This document shows positions 46,228 through 55,146 of a stretch of 62,706 bases of DNA, piece after piece. The notes below the pieces were generated by a model, which worked only from the letters and a program-made list of their open reading frames with translations, did no database searches and had not been told where the DNA came from. The DNA is taken from positions 1 to 62,706 of the forward strand of contig NZ_JAWHTD010000022.1 in assembly GCF_032586235.1 (NCBI RefSeq), in the 5' to 3' direction. The translations under genes and the position numbers were made by a program. Position 1 is the stretch's first letter. Each line of letters begins with the position of its first letter. The stretch is from Aestuariicoccus sp032586235. Its GTDB lineage: Bacteria; Pseudomonadota; Alphaproteobacteria; Rhodobacterales; Rhodobacteraceae.

Positions 46228-47020
46228 GGCGGCCTCCTTGAATAACAATCAGGGAAGACGCGATGAGAAGTCGACCAGGCCGAGACGGGAAAGCCGAAGA
46301 ACGGTCATCCATCGCTGTCAACGGGGCACCAAAATTCTCGGCCGGGCACCTCGCCACGAGGAAACGATAAATCGAGCCGTGTTCTCGGTCAATGAAATTC
46401 TTTATCTATTGCATATAGTTAGACAAACGCGCTGACGGGGGATAGCCCGGCGCCTGATCGTGGAGCTTGACTTGTGAACGCGTGCAAGCGTGTGTCGTTA
46501 ACAGCCTCTGCGGCCGTCATACGGGCTTGACGCCAACCCAAACCTTTGCGTCACCATCTGCGGCTCCGGCAGGTGGTGTCATGCGGCATGTGAAGGCCAA
46601 AAGCAGCGCAATGATCCGAGGCGGCGGGGATCGGCGCAGATCGCGGGCATTCATTACCAATTTCCCTGTTAAATTCCCTGTTCTGAGGGAAATCTCGCGG
46701 AGACTGGATAGCTCAAGACTGCGTGCACAGCCAGTCACATCCCTCTCTGAACAGCATGTCCAAATAGCGCGGATTTTCCGCCAGATTTCGGCGCCTTGTC
46801 ATCCTGGTCTCGATAGTGAGACGCCCCGTACGTGCGATTTCGTATGCGTTTCGGGCGTTGGTCTCAGTACGGCGCGAGACCCGGTGCGCTTTGCGCTAGA
46901 ATTCCCTGCGTGCAGGGAATTTGCAGGGAATTTTTCGGAGACGATAAGACACTGATTTATGCAAGCGGAGTGCGCTCAGGGGAGATCAGTGAAGATGCCG
47001 GCACCGCTTATGACTCCACG
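46228..47020. other. Non-coding region with palindromic repeats
   Basis: About 790 bases between the ParB-methylase start and the recombinase stop. No credible gene. It holds the TTCCCTG/CAGGGAA repeats listed separately, which may be part of an attachment or control site. Confidence 0.5.
46660..46930. repeat. TTCCCTG/CAGGGAA repeat cluster
   Basis: TTCCCTG occurs at 46662, 46674 and 46902, CAGGGAA at 46913 and 46924, and a degenerate GAGGGAA at 46685. The core AATTCCCTGC-GT-GCAGGGAATT at 46900-46921 is a palindrome with perfect 10-bp arms. The cluster lies just beyond the 3' end of the serine recombinase, where an attachment site would be plausible. Confidence 0.6.
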
Positions 47021-48691
47021 TCAGTTGCCGATGCCGAACATGCGTTCCTGAACGTCCCATGCCAGCGGCAACGGTTTCCTGACAAGGCGCTCGAGCGTGA
47101 GATCCGGGGGCTGCGATCCGGCGACGATGGCGGCTTGGATTTTGGGCGACAAACCAGAGAGGGGAATGACCCGTGCGATGTAGCGTGCCGAGAGCCTTTC
47201 GGTTTCAGCGAGTTGGGAGAGGGTCGTTCCGGTCTTAATGGCCGCGGTCCAGCGCTGTGCATTGCGTAGTCCGCGCAGCAACGTGGGATCTGGCGTGGGC
47301 GCAAGATCCCCGGCGACGATCTTCATCTCGACGCCGCGCCGCTTGCACGTGAAGGGGGCTTCGAAGAACAGGAGACCGTCGACCAGATCGTCAGCCGGAA
47401 GACCGGCGGCATTTGACACCACCGTCCGGTCCAGTGAGATGGCAAGCTGTCCGCCGCCGATGGCGATGCTTGAGATCAGCGGTGCAGCACGAGCTACGCC
47501 GTCTTCACCGATCTCTTCGGCCAGTGCCTGGACTGCCTGCGCTGCAGCAGAGGAGGCGAGCGCCCCGGCGTCATTCAAAACCGCGTGTCGCCGGGCAGCC
47601 TCCGAAAGATGCCCTGCAATGATGCGGGCGACGGCCGCTTCAAGGGCCAGCGCGGAAAGGCGCCACCCGCTCGGGTCCGGGCCGCCGGTGATCAGCCGGT
47701 TGGAGACGTAGTAGCGCAGGCGCTTGCCATGACGGTTGGTATGGGTGGGCGTCAGGGTGTCTCCGGTCTCGTCCCGCAGCTTGCCCTTCAGCGGCGCATC
47801 ACTCGTGAGCGTCGTGCCCGGGGCCGCGCCACGCCGGCGCGCGCTTGTCGCCACCAGGCGGTCCTGCACCCGGTCCCAGAGGGTCTGCTCGATGACCGCC
47901 GGATGGGTGCCGGGCCATGTCTTCTTCTTGTGGCGGATCTGCCCGAGATAGACCGGGTTGGTCAGCAGGTGGTAGATCTGGCCCCGCGTGAGCGCATTGC
48001 CGCCCTGAACGCGGCCGGTGGAGAAGTGATGCTGCTTCGAGCGCAGGTCGAGACGCGCCGCTTCGCGCACGACCGTGTTCAGGCAGGCATGCCGGTCGTA
48101 AAGCTCGAAGATCGTCGTGACGACCTCCGCTTCCGTCTCGTTGACCACCAGTTCCCGGCGCATCGGGTCGGGATGCCCGTCATAGCCCAGCGGTGGGATG
48201 CCGCCCATCCAGAGGCCCTTCTTCTTCGAGGCGGCGATCTTGTCACGGATCCGTTCGGCGGTGACCTCGCGTTCGAACTGCGCGAAGGACAACAGCACGT
48301 TCAGTGTCAGCCGCCCCATCGACGAAGATGTGTTGAAGGCCTGCGTGACCGAGACAAAGGAACAGTTTGCCGCCTCCATCCGCTCGACGAGTTTTGCGAA
48401 GTCGGCCAGAGAGCGGGTAAGCCGGTCGATCTTGTAGACCACCACCATGTCGATCCGGCGGGCATCGATCTCCGCCAGCATCCGCGCCAGGGCCGGCCGC
48501 TCCATGGTCCCGCCGGAGATCCCGCCGTCATCGTAGCGTACGGAGAGCGCTTTCCAGCCTTCATGGCGCTGGCTCGCGATATAGGCGGCGCAGGCCTCGT
48601 GCTGGGCATCGAGGGAGTTGAAGTCCTGGTCGAGCCCCTCCTCTGACGATTTCCGCGTGTAGATGGCGCAGCGGATCCGGGATGTCGTCAT
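47021..48691 (-). CDS. Large serine recombinase (site-specific integrase)
   Basis: 556 residues from ATG 48691, which overlaps the DUF2924 stop (ATGA); the longer reading is rejected. The resolvase domain begins IRCAIYTRKSS with catalytic Ser15. It continues with SVRYDDGGISGGTMERP and VVYKIDRLTRSLADF. The recombinase domain (PLGYDGHP, LTNPVYLGQIRHK) and the C-terminal region present in this subfamily follow. It catalyses integration and excision of a mobile element. Appears intact. The DUF3489-DUF2924-recombinase order is a standard operon in alphaproteobacteria. Confidence 0.9.
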   Translation of the reverse strand: MTTSRIRCAIYTRKSSEEGLDQDFNSLDAQHEACAAYIASQRHEGWKALSVRYDDGGISGGTMERPALARMLAEIDARRIDMVVVYKIDRLTRSLADFAKLVERMEAANCSFVSVTQAFNTSSSMGRLTLNVLLSFAQFEREVTAERIRDKIAASKKKGLWMGGIPPLGYDGHPDPMRRELVVNETEAEVVTTIFELYDRHACLNTVVREAARLDLRSKQHHFSTGRVQGGNALTRGQIYHLLTNPVYLGQIRHKKKTWPGTHPAVIEQTLWDRVQDRLVATSARRRGAAPGTTLTSDAPLKGKLRDETGDTLTPTHTNRHGKRLRYYVSNRLITGGPDPSGWRLSALALEAAVARIIAGHLSEAARRHAVLNDAGALASSAAAQAVQALAEEIGEDGVARAAPLISSIAIGGGQLAISLDRTVVSNAAGLPADDLVDGLLFFEAPFTCKRRGVEMKIVAGDLAPTPDPTLLRGLRNAQRWTAAIKTGTTLSQLAETERLSARYIARVIPLSGLSPKIQAAIVAGSQPPDLTLERLVRKPLPLAWDVQERMFGIGN

Positions 48692-49101
48692 TTGCTGGCC
48701 TTTCTGTTGAGGCCGAAGAACCGCGGCCCCGACCAGTTTGCCCCAGTGATCTCGCGGGCGATGGCCGAGAGCGAGCGATAGTGCTGTCCGTTCCAGGCAA
48801 ATCCGCCGCCCAGGACGTCGACCACGTGGGTCTTGCCGTTCCATTCGCGCAGCAGGCGGCCACCTGCTTTCAGCGTCGGGCTGGGAGCTGCTTTCCTGCG
48901 GTCTTCGGGGCGGGAGATTGCCGCTTGAACCTGCTTGGACAGCCCGCCGAAACGTCGGGTCTGCAGCTCTGTTGCCAGGAAGCAGCGCAGGAAGCGGCGG
49001 CTCAGGCCCCTAGGGGCAGGTGAGCCGAAGAACTCGGACCAGGCGGCGATCAGAGCCGCCCGGTCCATGGCCTCGATCTCTGTCACGGTCGGGAGCCTCA
49101 T
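48688..49101 (-). CDS. DUF2924 protein
   Basis: 137 residues. Family features: an N-terminal helical part (LIAAWSEFFGSPAPRGLSRR) and a C-terminal LLREWNGKTHVVDVL then FAWNGQHYRSLSAIAREITG. DUF2924 genes precede large serine recombinases almost invariably, so a DNA-binding accessory or regulatory role is likely. Overlaps both neighbours by four bases. Confidence 0.88.
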   Translation of the reverse strand: MRLPTVTEIEAMDRAALIAAWSEFFGSPAPRGLSRRFLRCFLATELQTRRFGGLSKQVQAAISRPEDRRKAAPSPTLKAGGRLLREWNGKTHVVDVLGGGFAWNGQHYRSLSAIAREITGANWSGPRFFGLNRKASK

Positions 49102-49340
49102 GCCTTCTCCGGGGCCGTCGTGATCCGATAGTGCGGTGCAGCACCGGCTTTCTTTGCGGGCAGGCGGTCGATCGTATAACCGGCCTTGCGCAGGGTGCTG
49201 AGCGCGGCCCTGACGGAATGCTGCTGCCAGCCGGTGGCCTCCTCCAGCGTAGCAATGTCGGCGCCGGTCTTGCGCGACAGAAGCTTCCGAACCATGGCGG
49301 ACTTGGTCTCGCGCGGGGAGGTGTCGGGGTTTTTGGTCAT
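49098..49340 (-). CDS. DUF3489 protein
   Basis: 80 residues with the family pattern MVRKLLSRKTGADIATLEEA, then GWQQHSVRAALSTLRKAGY, a winged-helix-like DNA-binding fold. First gene of the recombinase operon. A 12-bp inverted repeat overlaps its start codon, suggesting autoregulation or a structured leader. Confidence 0.85.
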   Translation of the reverse strand: MTKNPDTSPRETKSAMVRKLLSRKTGADIATLEEATGWQQHSVRAALSTLRKAGYTIDRLPAKKAGAAPHYRITTAPEKA

Positions 49341-49428
49341 TGGTGTCTCCTCGGGTTTGGCGGGCCCGGCGACATGCCGGCCCTACCGAGGCGCGCCCGG
49401 ACTGCGAACCGGGCTCGACACCAATGAC
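49336..49428. promoter_or_regulatory. Inverted repeat leader of the recombinase operon
   Basis: GTCATTGGTGTC at 49336-49347 and its exact complement GACACCAATGAC at 49417-49428 bracket 69 bases. Nested complementary pieces lie inside: CCTCGG near 49349 with CCGAGG near 49386, and a CGGC/GCCG hairpin. The outer arm covers the DUF3489 start codon, so pairing would hide the start. Confidence 0.5.
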
Positions 49429-49685
49429 GCTCTGTTCGGCTGCGAAGTCCAGCCCTTGGTCGTGAATTGCTCTCCCCCATCTAAGCGTTTGTCAACCAAT
49501 GAAAAAATGCCTTGCGCCTTCGCTCCGGAAGGGCTATTCTTCCCATATCCCGTCGTAGCAGGAGGCTCCGACCACCGATCACGCAACCCACCCGGGTGCG
49601 GAATGGATTGGCTGGTTGTTGCCGCTGTTTCTATCGCTCCCAGCCTCATTCTCGCACCCCGGTCGAAACCGAAGGAGGCTAGGGT
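49429..49685. other. Divergent promoter region
   Basis: The spacer between the recombinase operon and ParB-methylase copy 2 is about 345 bases in all. No gene seen in it. GAAGGAGG at about 49672 serves the TTG start at 49686. Confidence 0.4.
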
Positions 49686-51182
49686 TTGAGCAACTCATCC
49701 GAAAACACCCCTGAGAGTGACGGGGCGGCTGTGCCGGGACCAGGTGACGGACCGAAGCCGTCCGCGCATGGTCCGGCGACCGGCCCCATACAGCACGCCA
49801 ATTCTCATGGGCAGAACGATCTCTTCCGCGAAATTGCTTTGGTCTGGTTGGCAGTCAATCTCATCGACGCGGCACCGCGTCGGGTCCGGCGCGCGCTGGC
49901 AAGCCAGGAAGAGGCCGTCGTGCAGTCCATCGCACGCTTCGGATTCCGGATCCCGATCCTCGTTCGAACGACGCCCAGTGGCGATCGATACGAGGTGGTC
50001 GACGGGCACATGCGGCTCGCCGCGGCGCGCAGGCTCGATGCCGATAAGGTGCCGTGCATTCTTGTCGATGACCTACCCGACCTCGAAATCCGCCGGCTGG
50101 CGCTGTCGCTGAACAAGCTGCAGGAGACCGGCGCCTGGGATGACGATGCGCTCAGGCTGGAGATAGGCGAGATTATCGAGATCGGCGGCACCATCGAAAT
50201 TCCGGGCTTCGCCTTGCCGGAGATCGAGGCTCTTCGGTTCGCTTCCGAAGATGGCTCAGAGGCAGATCCCGCCGATGATATCTCTCCGCTGGTTGCAGAC
50301 AGGGAGGGCGCCGTCGTGACCCAGCGTGGTGATGCCTGGATCTTGTGGGATCATGTGATTGTCTGCGGGTCTGCCCGTGATGGTTATATGCTGGTGTCGG
50401 CGATGACGGGTTTGAATGCCGACGCTGTCTTTACAGACCCTCCCTACAATGTCCGGATCAAAGGGCATGTCCGTGGAGCGGACGCAGGCTTTGCCGAGTT
50501 CGCCGAGGCGTCTGGCGAGATGTCTCGCAAGGAGTTCACGGCTTTTCTGCAAGAAACGCTCGGCCAAGCCGCCGATAGCCTAAAACCCGGCGGTGTTCTC
50601 TTTGCCTGCATGGACTGGCGCCATGTCCGGGAGATGACAGAGGCGCTCGAGGCGCTGAGCCTCGAGTTGCTCAACATCTGTGTCTGGGTTAAGGCCCAAC
50701 CGGGCATGGGCAGCCTCTATCGCAGCCAGCACGAACTCGTTTTCGTGGCGAAACGCCCGGGCGCCAGCCATCAAAACAACGTACAACTCGGCAAGTTCGG
50801 TCGAAACCGCTCGAACGTCTGGACCTATGCCGGCGCGACCGGCGGCCGGGCCGATGCTGATGACGACTTCGCTTTGCATCCGACGGTCAAGCCCATCCGC
50901 ATGGTCATGGAGGCGCTCCTCGACGTCACAGATCCTGGAGACCTGGTACTGGATCCCTTCCTCGGCTCTGGCACGACCTTATTGGCGGCCGAGCGCACAC
51001 GACGGCGCTGCCTCGGGGTCGAGATCGAGCCCAGCTACGTCGATCTCGCGATCCGGCGCTGGCAGGAGATGACGGGCGGCGATGCCGTTCACGCCGAGAG
51101 CGGTGCGCGTTTCCATGACTTGGCCGTCAAGGCCATGCAGGACACGCGTCAGTCCGGTTCGGGCACGGAGGAGGACTTCTGA
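49686..51182 (+). CDS. ParB-domain DNA methyltransferase (copy 2)
   Basis: 498 residues from TTG 49686, supported by GAAGGAGG seven bases upstream. A disordered N-terminus rich in P, G and S precedes a ParB-like domain (about 60-150: VVQSIARFGFRIPILV, VVDGHMRLAAARR). The methylase has DPPY at 251-254 and DPFLGSGTTLLAAER near the C-terminus. It is paralogous to copy 1, with shared blocks such as NVRIKGHVRxADAGFAEF/EASGEM, CMDWRH and GMGSLYRS. First in a + strand cassette with DUF5681 and terminase. Confidence 0.88.
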   Translation: MSNSSENTPESDGAAVPGPGDGPKPSAHGPATGPIQHANSHGQNDLFREIALVWLAVNLIDAAPRRVRRALASQEEAVVQSIARFGFRIPILVRTTPSGDRYEVVDGHMRLAAARRLDADKVPCILVDDLPDLEIRRLALSLNKLQETGAWDDDALRLEIGEIIEIGGTIEIPGFALPEIEALRFASEDGSEADPADDISPLVADREGAVVTQRGDAWILWDHVIVCGSARDGYMLVSAMTGLNADAVFTDPPYNVRIKGHVRGADAGFAEFAEASGEMSRKEFTAFLQETLGQAADSLKPGGVLFACMDWRHVREMTEALEALSLELLNICVWVKAQPGMGSLYRSQHELVFVAKRPGASHQNNVQLGKFGRNRSNVWTYAGATGGRADADDDFALHPTVKPIRMVMEALLDVTDPGDLVLDPFLGSGTTLLAAERTRRRCLGVEIEPSYVDLAIRRWQEMTGGDAVHAESGARFHDLAVKAMQDTRQSGSGTEEDF

Positions 51183-51604
51183 TGGCCGAGGACCCAACAA
51201 AGCCCAAGGACTATGAAGTTGGCTACGGCAAACCGCCCAAGCCAACCCAGTTCACGAAGGGAACGTCAGGCAATCCAAGCGGCAAGAAAAAGGGTAAGGG
51301 GCTCGCGCACTATCTTCTGGAAGCCGGCGAAGAGGAGAAGGTGTTTCTGCAGGATGGGCAAGAGGTTGTCATGCCGGCAAATGCCGCCCTAGCGAAAAAG
51401 ATCTACGCGGACGCAATCAAGGGGAAGCATCAGGCCGCCAAAATCGTCTTTGACGCGGCAAAGGCCGTTGGTGGGGATGTGCCGGACGCAGACCACGTGT
51501 TGAGCGGGCCGGAGGAACTCGAAGTCGCGCAGACGCATGACGAATGGTTGAAGCTCATCAAGGATCTTAAGAGCGAAGCTGGTGAGGGTGATGCGGATGA
51601 CTGA
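51182..51604 (+). CDS. DUF5681 protein (copy 2)
   Basis: 140 residues. Signature YEVGYGKPPKPTQFTKGTSG then NPSGKKKGK at the N-terminus. A helical C-terminus with acidic end (GEGDADD) overlaps the terminase start. Its start overlaps the methylase stop. The role as terminase partner is inferred from identical order in copy 1. Confidence 0.82.
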   Translation: MAEDPTKPKDYEVGYGKPPKPTQFTKGTSGNPSGKKKGKGLAHYLLEAGEEEKVFLQDGQEVVMPANAALAKKIYADAIKGKHQAAKIVFDAAKAVGGDVPDADHVLSGPEELEVAQTHDEWLKLIKDLKSEAGEGDADD

Positions 51605-53033
51605 TCGGACGCCCCGCGAGCAGTTCGCGGTCAGCATGGCAGCCTTGCTGCGCAACAATCTTCATGCGTATGTACACCGCGCGTTTCTCGAGCTTCACCC
51701 CGGTACGGCGTTCCTTACGGCATTCTACATCCGGGCGATCTGTTACGAGTTGGAACGGGTGGCGCGGGGAGAAGTCCGGCGCCTCCTCATCATTCTCCCG
51801 CCAAGGCATTTGAAATCGCACTGTGCCAGCGTGGCCTTTTCGATCTGGTTCCTGGCCCGCAACCCCTCGATGACCGTGGTCGGGGCGAGTTATAACGCAG
51901 ATCTTGCGCAGACATTCAGCGCACAGGCTCGCAGGCTTCTTGAGGCGCCCTGGCATAGCGCGGCATTTCCCCAGCTTCAGCTCGATCCGCGAAAAGCCTC
52001 GGCTGAGGAACTGCGGATACGTCACTTCGGGGGGCGCCGGATTGCCACGTCCGTCGGCGGCACGTTTACTGGCAAGGGCTCGAACCTGACGATTATCGAT
52101 GACCCGCTCAAGGCTGATGACGCGTTTTCGGAGGCGAGACGGGATGACGTCTACGACTGGATCACATCGACGGTCATCAGCCGCTTCGACGACCCGAAAC
52201 GAGGTGCCCTCGTCGTCGTCGCGCAGCGCCTTCACATAGACGATCTTGCCGGCCGATTGATGGAAACTGGCGACTGGCACGTTCTGCAGCTACCGGCCAT
52301 TGCGCCCGTATCGCAGGCGATCGACATCGGTGAAGGCTTGATCTGGAATCGTGAGCGCGGGGAGTTGCTCCATCCGGAACGGATCGACGAAGCGACGCTC
52401 GAGCAGATCCGGAAAGAGTTGGGGACGGCAGCGTTCGAGGCCCAGTATCAACAGCAGCCCGCCCCGGCCGAAGGTCACATCATCCGGCCGGAGTGGTTTG
52501 GATCATACCCGAAAGCTCTGCCGCGCAAGCAGTACGAGGCGGTCGTCCAGAGTTGGGACGTTGCCGTCGTGCCAGGCAATTCGAACAGCTTCACGGTCTG
52601 TACCACGTGGGGGCTTATTGAAGACAAGATCGACCTCATCGACGTGACAAGGGTGCGCTTAGAGATGCCCGACATCGAGCGTCTTGCACACAAGCTGTAC
52701 CTGAGCTGGCGACCAAACCTGGTCGTGATCGAGGCGTCTCACACGGGAGTTGGACTTTACCAGTATCTCCGGCAACGTGGTATTTGCGAGGCTAGAACAA
52801 GCACGCCGAAAGGATCGAAGGAGGAGCGGATGTCCGTTCTCACGCCCATGCTGGAAAGCGGGCAGGTCCGTTTGCCGACTGCGGCCCTTTGGCTTGAGGC
52901 CTTCCTCGAAGAATGCGGCCAGTTTCCGTTGGGCAAGTTCGACGATCAGGTCGACACGTTGTCGCAGATGCTGCGCGTGGTCAGGAAGGGCACACATGAG
53001 CTCCGGCACTGCACCCGGTACAAGACGAAATAG
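51597..53033 (+). CDS. terL: Phage terminase large subunit-like protein (copy 2)
   Basis: 478 residues from ATG 51597, with GAGGG seven bases upstream. The ATPase has ILPPRHLKS and TIIDDPLKADD; the nuclease half has QSWDVAVVPGNSN and DDQVDTLSQ. It is collinear with copy 1 (480 residues) but clearly diverged. The gene is complete, yet no portal, capsid or tail genes follow; a recombinase fragment lies 40 bases downstream. Confidence 0.86.
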   Translation: MTDRTPREQFAVSMAALLRNNLHAYVHRAFLELHPGTAFLTAFYIRAICYELERVARGEVRRLLIILPPRHLKSHCASVAFSIWFLARNPSMTVVGASYNADLAQTFSAQARRLLEAPWHSAAFPQLQLDPRKASAEELRIRHFGGRRIATSVGGTFTGKGSNLTIIDDPLKADDAFSEARRDDVYDWITSTVISRFDDPKRGALVVVAQRLHIDDLAGRLMETGDWHVLQLPAIAPVSQAIDIGEGLIWNRERGELLHPERIDEATLEQIRKELGTAAFEAQYQQQPAPAEGHIIRPEWFGSYPKALPRKQYEAVVQSWDVAVVPGNSNSFTVCTTWGLIEDKIDLIDVTRVRLEMPDIERLAHKLYLSWRPNLVVIEASHTGVGLYQYLRQRGICEARTSTPKGSKEERMSVLTPMLESGQVRLPTAALWLEAFLEECGQFPLGKFDDQVDTLSQMLRVVRKGTHELRHCTRYKTK

Positions 53034-53076
53034 CTTGAAATCCGCAGTTCGGAGTCGGGGACTGGCGCGCCGCGGG

Positions 53077-53289
53077 TCATGCGGCGGCCTGGATGCCGCT
53101 GGCCAGCATCTCGCGCGCAAGGCCGTCGAGGCCGTCGACGCGCAGTCGGACGTTGAGCCCATCGGTGCCGATGTCCACCCGCTGGACCAACAGCGCGACG
53201 ATGCGCGCCTGCTCGGCGGGGAACAGTTCGTCCCAAAGCGGGTCGAGCTGCTGCAGGGCTGCGCGGGCGTCGGCCTCGGTAATGATCAT
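53077..53289 (-). pseudogene. Serine recombinase, extreme C-terminal fragment
   Basis: 70 residues: ALQQLDPLWDELFPAEQARI, then VALLVQRVDIGTDGLNVRLR and VDGLDGLAREM. This is the characteristic tail of a second subfamily of large serine recombinases. The catalytic domain is absent. It is the third recombinase trace in the window and probably marks the right edge of an integrated element. Confidence 0.75.
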
Positions 53290-53341
53290 GGTGAACTGGG
53301 TGGAGGGGCGTTCATAGGGCGCCCATCACCTCTTAATCCAC

Positions 53342-53995
53342 CTACCCAGCGTAAGAAATCCAGAAAGCAAACGGAACCGGTGCTACGGCCAAGCTGACGG
53401 TCGTGACAAAGGGCCAGAACCCGAAGACACCGCTTTTTCCCGCCAAGAATGCCAGTCCACCTCCGCCGCCCACAAGGGAATTGCCTGGCGTGTTGAGTGC
53501 TATCGCCAGGACGAGGTACCGGTTTCGAACCAGCTTTGACCCGAAGGACGACGGTATAGTGCGTGCCAGAATGGTCTCGCGCTCGTCTGCCTTCGCCTTT
53601 CCGAGTTTGGCAATGAAGCCAGAGGTCTTGTCCAACCCGAGCCAGGAAAGGACGCGGACGAGGTATTGCACCGGTACAAGCGCCGCCATGCAATACGTCA
53701 GCGAAAGCGCCAGTACCATGCCTGCATAGACCAGTGGCGCGGCCTTGCCGCCGAAGATGAGAAGAAGCGCAAAGCCGATTTCTGCACCCGGAACGAATGG
53801 AATTGCGGCCGTGATGATGAAAGCCACTAGAGCCAGCATCACAAAACGATGGATGATTGGCTCGTTCATGGGCCGCATCTCCGGTAACGTGATGTCACGT
53901 AGGATCTCGCTCAGAACCCATCCTCCCACGAGCAGAGTTGCATAGACGAGAAGTGCCCTGCGTGCCGCCCACAGCCGATCTAGAAACGCGCGCAT
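53342..53995 (-). CDS. Polytopic membrane protein (VTT/SNARE-associated-like)
   Basis: 217 residues with about five membrane segments: near 14-32, 49-67 (HRFVMLALVAFIITAAIPFV), 72-105, 160-185 and 190-215. The IPFVPGAEIGFALLLIFGG stretch and the NTPGNSLVGGGGGLAFLAG stretch recall VTT-domain (DedA-like) proteins, but I cannot be certain. Its start overlaps the upstream secreted-protein gene by 16 bases. Confidence 0.6.
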   Translation of the reverse strand: MRAFLDRLWAARRALLVYATLLVGGWVLSEILRDITLPEMRPMNEPIIHRFVMLALVAFIITAAIPFVPGAEIGFALLLIFGGKAAPLVYAGMVLALSLTYCMAALVPVQYLVRVLSWLGLDKTSGFIAKLGKAKADERETILARTIPSSFGSKLVRNRYLVLAIALNTPGNSLVGGGGGLAFLAGKSGVFGFWPFVTTVSLAVAPVPFAFWISYAG

Positions 53996-54459
53996 GCGGG
54001 ATTCTGATCGGGGTCCGACCGCTCGACCCTTTGGTGGATTGCCTCGAGCTCGATGTCGTGCGGGCGATTACGGTCACCGATGAAGACTATCTCCCGACGG
54101 GAGGTCCAGTACCATCTGCGGCGCTCCCACTGGATCGACACACGGATAGAACCGTCCTGCCGAACAAGCCCCGAGTACGCGAAGCGACCGCGCGTTTCAC
54201 TCTCAAGTGTTCCGGAAAACGCGATCCCGTCTTTCGTTTCTTCGGCAAGGTACTCCCCTGGCATAAACCCACAGCGCGTGCAGATGTCCGACCAGAAATG
54301 CCCATCCTCGAAGAACAGTTCATCTGCCAGGTCAGGTTTCTCGACCGGGCCGATCATCCCTTCGAAAGACTTTCCGTCGAGCAGGCCGGTCGCCCCGACC
54401 TGTGCGGAGAAAAGGACCCACGCGGCGAAGGCCAGTGCGGTTCGAGGTGCCATAGGCAT
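53980..54459 (-). CDS. Secreted hypothetical protein
   Basis: 159 residues. A clear signal peptide (MPMAPRTALAFAAWVLFSAQ, cleavage likely after VGA) precedes a small beta-rich domain. That domain has FFEDGHFWSDICTRCGFMPG with two cysteines, and TLESETRGRFAYSGLVRQDG. Probably periplasmic. No family recognised. Co-transcribed with the membrane protein. Confidence 0.6.
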   Translation of the reverse strand: MPMAPRTALAFAAWVLFSAQVGATGLLDGKSFEGMIGPVEKPDLADELFFEDGHFWSDICTRCGFMPGEYLAEETKDGIAFSGTLESETRGRFAYSGLVRQDGSIRVSIQWERRRWYWTSRREIVFIGDRNRPHDIELEAIHQRVERSDPDQNPACARF

Positions 54460-54656
54460 GGTTATTGGTCCTCGATGCTCACTGTCCGGGGCAAGCGTAA
54501 GGTACAGTGGCCCCTCGGCGCAAATCCTGCGACGCCTCCAAGCTTCGCTTGTTCGCGAACCGGCCGGGAGAAATCAGGAAAAACAAGAGTGGGGCGCCGT
54601 CGACAAGAATAGACCTGTTCCACAACCTGACTTTATTGCGCCGTCGCGGCGCGTGC

Positions 54657-55004
54657 TCAGGGGCTGTTCGAGCTCCAGAAGCATCTGTCGAAATCCACAT
54701 ATTCCTTCATGTCCTCGGTTCGCCCGACTGGCACCAACCGCGAGCATCCCTCGAACGACTCGAAGTTTTCAAACACCGACACCACACCTGTCCGGTCTGT
54801 TGTCTCACCTTGCGCGCATAACCGCTCTCCAGGCGCCAGATGAGCCACCGCGCGCTCACCCCCGGGGGCTTCGGCAACGAAGACATGTTGCTCCGGGCTC
54901 GTGTTGCGAACGCATACGGCATCGGCCGGCGTACCGCCGACCTCCGCCGCCGCATTGCTTGCCGCGAGCGTCAGAGCACCGAGGGTGACCGTTTTGAAAA
55001 CCAT
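54657..55004 (-). CDS. Small secreted protein of unknown function
   Basis: 115 residues from ATG 55004 (MVFKTVTLGALTLAASNAAA, a signal peptide). A longer reading to 55178 would collide with the divergent gene and is rejected. The mature part has several cysteines (AVCVRN, ERLCAQGE, FEGCSRL, DRCFW) that could form disulphides. No family recognised. Confidence 0.5.
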   Translation of the reverse strand: MVFKTVTLGALTLAASNAAAEVGGTPADAVCVRNTSPEQHVFVAEAPGGERAVAHLAPGERLCAQGETTDRTGVVSVFENFESFEGCSRLVPVGRTEDMKEYVDFDRCFWSSNSP

Positions 55005-55146
55005 GCAGGGAGTATGGTCTCGCCCGATATGACCGGTCAATTGGGCGGACCAGAATCCGCGAACACGCGCAGTCAAGGAATCGTGACAGACTGAAACGTC
55101 AATCTGTCTTACGCTGGGACAACCAGCAACGAGGAGGAAACCAAGC

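Noticed and set aside
46660..46930. CRISPR-like array
   Set aside because: Repeat units are only 7-10 bases with irregular spacing, and no cas genes are in the window.
47585..48646. Long + strand ORF of 353 codons
   Set aside because: Antisense to the intact serine recombinase, whose domains are clear; no family features.
42973..53033. Complete prophage or gene-transfer agent
   Set aside because: Only terminase-type genes, DUF5681 and methylases are present; no portal, capsid, tail or lysis genes.
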